Assembly (NCBI GenBank): GCA_001931905.2
Contig: MSJI02000673.1
Span: forward strand, 8,721-23,979
Origin: Cladosporium sp. IMV 00045
Lineage: Eukaryota; Ascomycota; Dothideomycetes; Cladosporiales; Cladosporiaceae
DNA length: 15,259 nucleotides
Direction: 5' to 3'
The translations under genes were made by a program, and so were the position numbers. Positions 10,015 to 15,259 of this stretch are shown here, one piece after another. The notes under the pieces are model-generated. The model saw nothing but the letters and a program-made list of their open reading frames with translations. It was not told the DNA's origin and made no database searches. Every line of letters starts with the position of its first letter. Position 1 is the stretch's first letter.

Positions 10015-10802
10015 ATTGTCGGTACTCGGAGTGCGAGAGCAAACGCCACTTTGTTGACCTCATTAGCGCGATTCATTCCTCTTGCGAACTTCGGTGAATG
10101 ATTACACCTACCCAGGGCGATGCTTAGCTTATTCGAGACCGTTTTACGCGGGTGCGTTGTATATTTTGCGATCGTTTACGCGGATGGAATTAGAGATGCG
10201 CGTCTCGAAGTTCTGCGTACAGCAGCCGCACGCACTCCGGCGGCTTGGGGAGAGGGTGAGACCTCGCCTGGATGGCAACAATATTGCTGACCTGATCGGA
10301 ACGCCACTGGATGACCACGCACAGATACGGTCGAGATGATACTTTATTCGTAGAGAGAATTGGAAGGAAAGCTTATTCGATTCAAACGACTAAACCGATT
10401 TTCCCACCTCTACCTTGCCACCGATCTTCACGCGTCAGTTCATCCCGTCAGGGGGGCCGAACGGCAATCGTTATGTGTATCATCACTCTTTTCACACAAC
10501 AAGGCCTCGAAAATCTCCAAAGTAGAGTGAATTGCACAAGCTTCATTCAAAGGTATCTATTTCAGCTTTTGTTCGTTGTGGCGCATCGCCAGCATGCACC
10601 GCATTCACTCCAAATTGGTTCGTCGTAATTTTTTGGTTGTTGCTGCCCACTCGTGACAGATTCGTTATTTAGAGCATAATCCCGTGCTGACTGGAAACGG
10701 GTGCTCATCCGTACGTTGCTCCTTGACGCGAGCAGGTGGCCATGATGCTCACACGAAGCTGCCTCCTCCGCCACCTGTCGCCATACCACTAATGTCTACT
10801 AT
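10015..10802. other. Spacer: Rco1-like promoter and cdb4 3' UTR
   Basis: Both flanking genes read leftward, so this 0.8 kb must hold the 3' UTR of cdb4 on the right and the promoter of the Rco1-like gene on the left. On the minus strand two ATGs lie shortly before the start at 10014: 10076 (frame closing at 9909) and 10063 (frame closing at 9971). Both overlap the main start in other frames. I see no coding exon or RNA gene here. Confidence 0.6.
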
Positions 10803-12150
10803 TTAAGCGGCGGCCTTCTTCTCCTTCTTGTTAAGGGGAAGCTCAAGGATCTCAAGGAGCTCCTTGTCCTCGATCTTCTTGTCAGACTTGACCTTGGAAA
10901 GGTCAAGCGCAGGGGGGCCACCAAGACGGGAAACACCGTTCTTGGTGACGGCGACAGTGGTGAACAGTCTGCTGACGGGCTCAGCGTCGGCGGAGCCAAT
11001 GACCTCGTACTGGCGGACAATGTTGCCACGGACACACTCGACGATACCGACCTTGCCGGCACGCTCGTCGTCAAGCTGGCGCAAGCTGAAGGGGAAAGTG
11101 CCGAACTTGTTCTTGACCTCGGAAAGAGTAGCGCGGGAGCTGGGGCGCTTCAGGCCGTATGTGGTCTCGGTCTTCCTGTGGAGAGTCGCGCGGTTGGGGA
11201 AGTTCTTCACCTTGCCGTTACCAGTGCTGACGCCAATCTCAACACCCCAGACCTCGCCGTGCTCGGGCATACCGTCACCCCTGACACCGTCGCCGGGGGC
11301 AAGGATGATCTTCTTGTCGCTCTCAATGTTGTTGCGGTCGAACTTCCAGATGGTGGTATTCTCGACAATGTTGCAGTCGTAGCTCTTGGCGAGCTTCTGC
11401 AACAGGTCGGAGATTCTGGCCTGAGTGTAGGGCTTGGTCGCGGCGGCGGCCTTCTTCTTTTCCTCCTCGGTGCCGGTGGCCAGGGTACCAGGCGGGATCA
11501 TGGTGCGGAGCATTAGCTCCTGGGCGTAGTAGGTAGCGAGCTGGAGGTCGGCGGTGCGGCCGGTCACCTCGCCGCCAACAATGACAGTGTCGCAGACAAT
11601 GGTACCGAAGCCATCGACCTGAGCACCAAGCTGGATCTTCACGGGCTCGCCGGCCTTGAGAGTGGTCTCGGCCTCCTCGGCGTCGGAGACAAGAGGAGTG
11701 TAGGGAGTGATGTATGCGCTGGGGGAGACAGTGCAAGGGTGGGAGATACCCTTGGTGATCTTCTTGCCCTTGTAGACCTTGGCGATCTCCTCCTCGAGGA
11801 GCTTGTCACCCTTCTGGCAGAGCTCAACAACCTTCGCGCCCTCGGTGCACCATCCTAGAGGATGAGTCAGTCGAGTGAGAAGAGACGATTGTGATCCGAC
11901 GACGTACCTGAGACAGTCTTCAGGACCTTCTCAGAGATGGTCGCGGCAGTCTTGTACTTGGTAAGGCTGTATATTTTGTCAATGTCGCGGTTCTCCAGCA
12001 GACGTGGTTGGAAGGTAGGTCAGGGCGGAGCTCACGTGTCGGGGTTGGCGAGAGTGTAGTCTGGGAAATGATGTAAGTAGCAGCTCAAGAATCGCGATGT
12101 TGGCAACCGAAGAAATACGCACCGACGGGCTTCTCCTCAGTGGACGCCAT
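10803..12150 (-). CDS. cdb4: Cdb4/PA2G4 (EBP1) family methionine-aminopeptidase-fold protein
   Basis: Members are inactive relatives of type 2 methionine aminopeptidase. They bind nucleic acid and 60S ribosomes and are tied to growth control; S. pombe Cdb4 was described as binding curved DNA. Four exons, 12150-12123, 12060-12036, 11966-11908 and 11854-10803, give 387 aa, close to human PA2G4 (394 aa). Introns are 62, 69 and 53 nt with normal branch and acceptor signals. The protein opens MASTEEKPVDYTLANPDTLT, then KYKTAATISEKVLKTVSGWC, and contains ISHPCTVSPSAYITPYTPL and VKIQLGAQVDGFGTIVCDTV (109-128). The DFG-type metal-ligand segment of true aminopeptidases is replaced by QVDGFG, which agrees with a non-enzyme. 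A charged insert TEEEKKKAAAATKP lies near 161-174, and the tail is NKKEKKAAA. Codons are strongly C-ending, as in highly expressed fungal genes. ATG at 12150 is preceded by an A-rich context (TTCAAA). Confidence 0.95.
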
Positions 12151-13518
12151 TTTGAATGATATATGCGGTTTTCGGGGGTATTACTTGGGATGAATGCTAG
12201 GTAACGTGAAGGTACGAGACCAGGTGAAAATGGATGCTTTTGCACAGCACCGATTTGTGTGGGGGGGCAGATGGCAGGCCCCGCCTTCTGACGTTTTGAA
12301 GGTCGCTGGCACTCTCATGCCCACTAGAACAGTGCACTGCAGCGTTGCAGCGTTAGGCGCGCGACCATCATTGTCAACCTTCATCTGGCCTCGCTGGTCA
12401 TGTGGTCAGATGCACGCCGGAGACGATGTGGCTCTTTGCATGCTTGGAATGTGGGCCTAGTCTGAGGCGATGGGGCATTTGGACGCATGTGCTGCATACC
12501 TAGGTTGTCGAGTCACAACAAGACCGCTCTCACAGTGGAAGCCAACTCAACAATTACTGCGTTGCCGGAAGAGCAATAATTCAATGTGAAACTGGACTGC
12601 GTGCTACGGGATAATAGAGAATTCAATTACTTACTAAGCTGAAAACAGCCTACATGTATCTACGTTAGTCGTTTCCGAGATGTAGAATACCTACACAAGA
12701 GCACAGCGCGCAGTTACGTGCAGCTTCCTGCCGTGCTCGATTAATCAAAAGCTTTGGCCATGCGAGAGACGAACGTGGCAAACAAGATCCGACGACATAC
12801 GAGCCTTGAAAATATATATCGGCACGTTTGAACGATACCACTCACAACTCAAGATGTGACGAGAACCGACTCCGCAAACGACTGGAAGCGACTGATCGAA
12901 AGGGTACGAGGTCGCACACCTTGTTACTCAATTCCTGGATACGCATTTACGAACAGAAGATGTGGAAAAGAACTCACTATATCAGAAAAAAACCCATTTC
13001 TTATGTTGGATGGAAGCACATTCAACAGGAATCTTGCATCCGATCATACAGTCTCCGCGATGTTGAGTCGATCATGAACTAGGACATGGCCGCTCCAACA
13101 CCTTCCAACGAGCGTGGCAAACAGACACATATACTCAGATCGATCCCAAATTATCCTCTCTTATCAAGATAGCATTGATGTGTGACAACAATATGGTCCA
13201 GGCGGTCAGTGTTGTCGACATAAATATCTACGTATTGAAGTAGCGATAGCACGAGGTACTCCACCGTTCAATGTCGCCTTTCATTAACCATTAATACCTT
13301 AGGGATAGTACAGGGAAGATGCTGCTATAGGCGCTGAATAATGCCATTGTCATTTTACACATCAGATTTATCATGGAATGTGTGATTGATTGGGAAAATA
13401 ATGGAATGTCACTAGCACTTTATACCTACAATGTACTAGATGTTGCTGTCAATTGACACGTTCGGAAATGACACGCATATGCAGCTATGGAGCAGCTTCT
13501 CTTTGTTTTCTTCCATAG
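12151..13518. other. Gene-poor region right of cdb4
   Basis: The first few hundred bases should be the cdb4 promoter and leader, which has no ATG in its last 30 nt before the start. Beyond about 12480 the sequence becomes more AT-rich. Frames at 12828-13082 on the + strand are open for 70-85 codons in two phases, but they start at TTG or GTG and carry no domain I recognise. A 9-bp direct repeat ATGGAATGT occurs at 13374-13382 and 13401-13409. No tRNA, terminal repeat or transposase motif is visible. Confidence 0.5.
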
Positions 13519-13791
13519 GCTTGCTGGACGGCAGCCTCAATCACACGCCCCTCCATTATCTACATACACGCTGCTCTTGCATTTGCTTTATTTGTCACTT
13601 TCGCCTACACGGCTCTCAACCGCGAAGAGCCGAGAAGTTCGCGGGAACTACACCCTAACATCGACGGGACTTCTTGGAAGAGGCGCTTCAATCAGACGGT
13701 CAGACCGCTATATATCGACAGATCGATCCGCCGGCAAGCCATAGCCGGCACGCCATACGAAACGTGGCGCTCAGCCTTAAGGAAAACATGA
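13519..13791 (+). pseudogene. Possible exon or relic: single-pass membrane protein
   Basis: After TTTTCTTCCATAG, which resembles a 3' splice site, one frame is open for 90 codons until TGA at 13789. It encodes a hydrophobic stretch of about 20 residues (IIYIHAALAFALFVTFAYTA), then a polar stem with NREEP, SWKRRFNQTVRPLYIDRSI and GTPYETWRSALRK. Codon choice is coding-like (AAC, ATC, GAC, TAC, CGC frequent). The same frame continues after the TGA for about 57 more codons, including DFAQATAFIKTSLIENAYRW, up to a stop near 13966. There is no in-frame ATG and I could not fit a first exon: candidate donors upstream lead into stops. It may be a decayed gene, an exon of a gene I cannot assemble, or chance. 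I do not recognise the family. Confidence 0.25.
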
Positions 13792-13887
13792 CAATGGCAT
13801 CCGCGGACCATTGGGCAGCAAGACTTCGCGCAAGCCACCGCTTTCATCAAAACAAGCTTGATCGAAAACGCGTATCGATGGCGACTG

Positions 13888-14277
13888 CTAGCGACTGTTT
13901 CGTTCCACGCGTGGCTGGCTATATCCTTGCTTGCTGAAGGATACGGTAGACACGCGAGACATGCTTGCAATTAGGGCTTCCTTTCGCACTGCCGAGTCAG
14001 CAAGCCAGGCTGGTGAGCCAGTACCGTTAAGCGAATCTTCGCTTTCATGTTCGAGGCCTTCCACAGTGGGAGGTATTACAGCGTGTTTGCCGGGTTCAAG
14101 TCGATTGGCAAATTGCTCACCCTTGAGGTTTTGGGAGTTGTGGCGCGGTTGACGCGATGCAATCGGCGTTTCGACATTTGGAGCGAGCACGTTTCGAAGC
14201 CCATTTTCTGCTCTCACTGCTTCGTCTGGGCTCAAGCTTCACAACATGCAGCGTATTCCCGTTTGGGCAAAGGATCC
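13888..14277 (-). pseudogene. Possible relic, perhaps of a Zn2Cys6-type regulator
   Basis: On the minus strand an ATG at 14277 starts MDPLPKREYAACCEA and is stopped at once by TGA, where a second cysteine of a C-x2-C pair could stand. A neighbouring frame carries KRARSKCRNADC. The third frame is then open for more than 110 codons (14235-13888), with coding-like codons and segments such as EGLEHESEDSLNGTGSPAWL. Together this resembles a frameshifted N-terminus of a fungal binuclear zinc-cluster factor, but the cysteine spacing is incomplete and no later domain is visible. It lies partly opposite the + strand relic continuation. I hold this only as a weak possibility. Confidence 0.15.
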
Positions 14278-14292
14278 ATGACAAACCGTTGA

Positions 14293-15139
14293 AGCGTCTG
14301 CAGCGATGATGAAGAGCGCGAGCTTCAGGTGGCCAGGACACCTTGAACTTTGAGGGAATCAGAGATCACGGAAGGCGTCGACCAAGATCATTTCATTATT
14401 GCGTGTCACCGGGCGAGGTGCTTCCGAGTGATGGCCATGGTTGGGCCGTTGGTGTATCGTAATATCTCCTAACAACGGCGGCGGGCACACGGAGGCGAGC
14501 ACGCGCCGTGGCAACTTCGCCCTACAAAACATGCTTCCGGGGAGAATAATGAGTTTAGACAACAGGCGGCGGAGCGGATTAGCGTGCACCATTATTAAAG
14601 CCAAGTTCGACAATTCAGTCCTCGTGGCAAGGAGAAGGGATGTTGGCACACGGGCGGATATGTAGCAGGTGACTTTGGCATTTGATTAAAGCAGCCTCTT
14701 TCTTGGGCGTCATTACCCAATTGCCTCCGTCAACAGCCTCCGGCAAGAGCCTCAAGAGGCTGATTTCCATCCACGAGCGCCATTACCGCTGGTCCCTATG
14801 ATCCCTGTGCTCTCACACTGCCCCATATAGTCGACCATGTTGATTGGCTGTGCCCCGTCGCTTTCATAGTGTTGCCCTGCCGGCGTGGCGCCCTGCCTGC
14901 CTGCGCCTGAGAGATCTTCTTCTTCATTCCCCCCTACGTCATTTTAGCATCGACCGCACCGCACATCCCAGCTCTGAGGCTCTCTCGATCCATACTCCCT
15001 GCCGGCACTCTCTCATATAGCAACACGCCGATGGGTTGTCGCGCTAATACACCGTTCGCGCTGCGGATATCATTGTCCTCTGCCACCTCTCGCTGCGCCC
15101 AAGAGTGCGCATTCCCTCTCATTTTGGCTGCTTCACGTC
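14293..15139. other. Spacer and probable promoter of the last gene
   Basis: No gene is supported here. The right part has promoter-like traits for a + strand gene: an inverted CCAAT box (ATTGG) near 14841, a TACGTCAT element near 14935, and a C/T-rich stretch from about 14900 to 15020. An upstream ATG at 15031 opens a 46-codon frame that ends at 15171, overlapping the proposed start at 15140 in a different frame. Confidence 0.4.
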
Positions 15140-15259
15140 ATGCAGCCCGCCCTGCCGCCCGGGGAGCCTGAGAGCAACAAAGGAAGACGAGACGATACCA
15201 CTCCCACGCGCGACCCTCCCGCCCAAGACACGCCCGCGAGACATTCTGCGCGGCCAGAC
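15140..15259 (+). CDS. Probable N-terminus of an unidentified protein, 3' partial
   Basis: An ATG (context ACGTCATGC) follows a pyrimidine-rich leader and opens 40 codons to the window end without a stop. The peptide begins MQPALPPGEPESNKGRRDD and continues with TTPTRDPP and QDTPARHS; it is Pro/Arg/Asp-rich and disordered, like many fungal regulator N-termini. The other two + frames are also open over this short GC-rich stretch, so the frame is not proven. No family can be named from this piece. Confidence 0.4.
   Translation, partial: MQPALPPGEPESNKGRRDDTTPTRDPPAQDTPARHSARPD

Noticed and set aside
10378..10389. ATTCAAACGACT, weakly like a tRNA B box
   Set aside because: No A box at a suitable distance and no cloverleaf pairing.
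10311..10628. 105-codon + frame between the Rco1-like gene and cdb4
   Set aside because: No domain, no coding-like codon bias, and it lies in what must be the 3' UTR and promoter of the flanking genes.
12828..13082. Two overlapping + frames of 73 and 84 codons
   Set aside because: They start at GTG or TTG, compete with each other and with an open minus-strand frame, and show no motif.
14094..14104. GGTTCAAGTCG, similar to a tRNA B box
   Set aside because: The flanking bases cannot form a T stem, and no acceptor stem can be drawn around it.

Overview
The window looks like nuclear DNA of a filamentous ascomycete, possibly a Dothideomycete. The evidence is short introns (mostly 53-107 nt) with GTRNGN donors and CTAAC/CTGAC branch sites, pyrimidine-rich gene leaders, long disordered tails, and four proteins of conserved fungal families. 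The class is an inference from protein style, not a measurement.

Layout from left to right. (1) 1-1004, +: the 3' part of vps74, the GOLPH3-type PI4P-binding Golgi retention adaptor; its 5' end lies outside the window. (2) 1005-2400: spacer with a CACT microsatellite. (3) 2401-2614: a pyrimidine-rich leader with four short upstream ORFs, two pairs joined by a TGATG overlap. (4) 2615-5188, +: a SNF5/SMARCB1 chromatin-remodelling subunit of 835 aa in two exons. (5) 5189-6393: a long convergent spacer without a convincing gene. (6) 10014-6394, -: a two-PHD-finger Rco1/PHF12-family protein of about 990 aa in six exons, with an FxLP motif between the fingers. Its 262-nt first intron contains a leader-like stretch and an in-frame ATG. 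(7) 10015-10802: promoter and 3' UTR spacer. (8) 12150-10803, -: a Cdb4/PA2G4 (EBP1) MetAP-fold protein of 387 aa in four exons. (9) 12151-15139: about 3 kb with no intact gene; two open stretches (13519-13968 + and 14277-13888 -) may be gene relics. (10) 15140 to the end, +: probable 5' end of a further gene, cut by the window.

The genes are ordinary single-copy cellular genes, not an operon or cluster. Two of them, Snf5 and the Rco1-like protein, are chromatin regulators transcribed towards each other. I see no mobile element, CRISPR array, tRNA or rRNA. The observations most worth checking are the two-promoter possibility and predicted MRG-binding motif of the Rco1 gene, the chained uORFs of snf5, a C-x2-C...H-x5-H module that forms its own exon at the Snf5 C-terminus, and the unexplained 3-kb stretch on the right.
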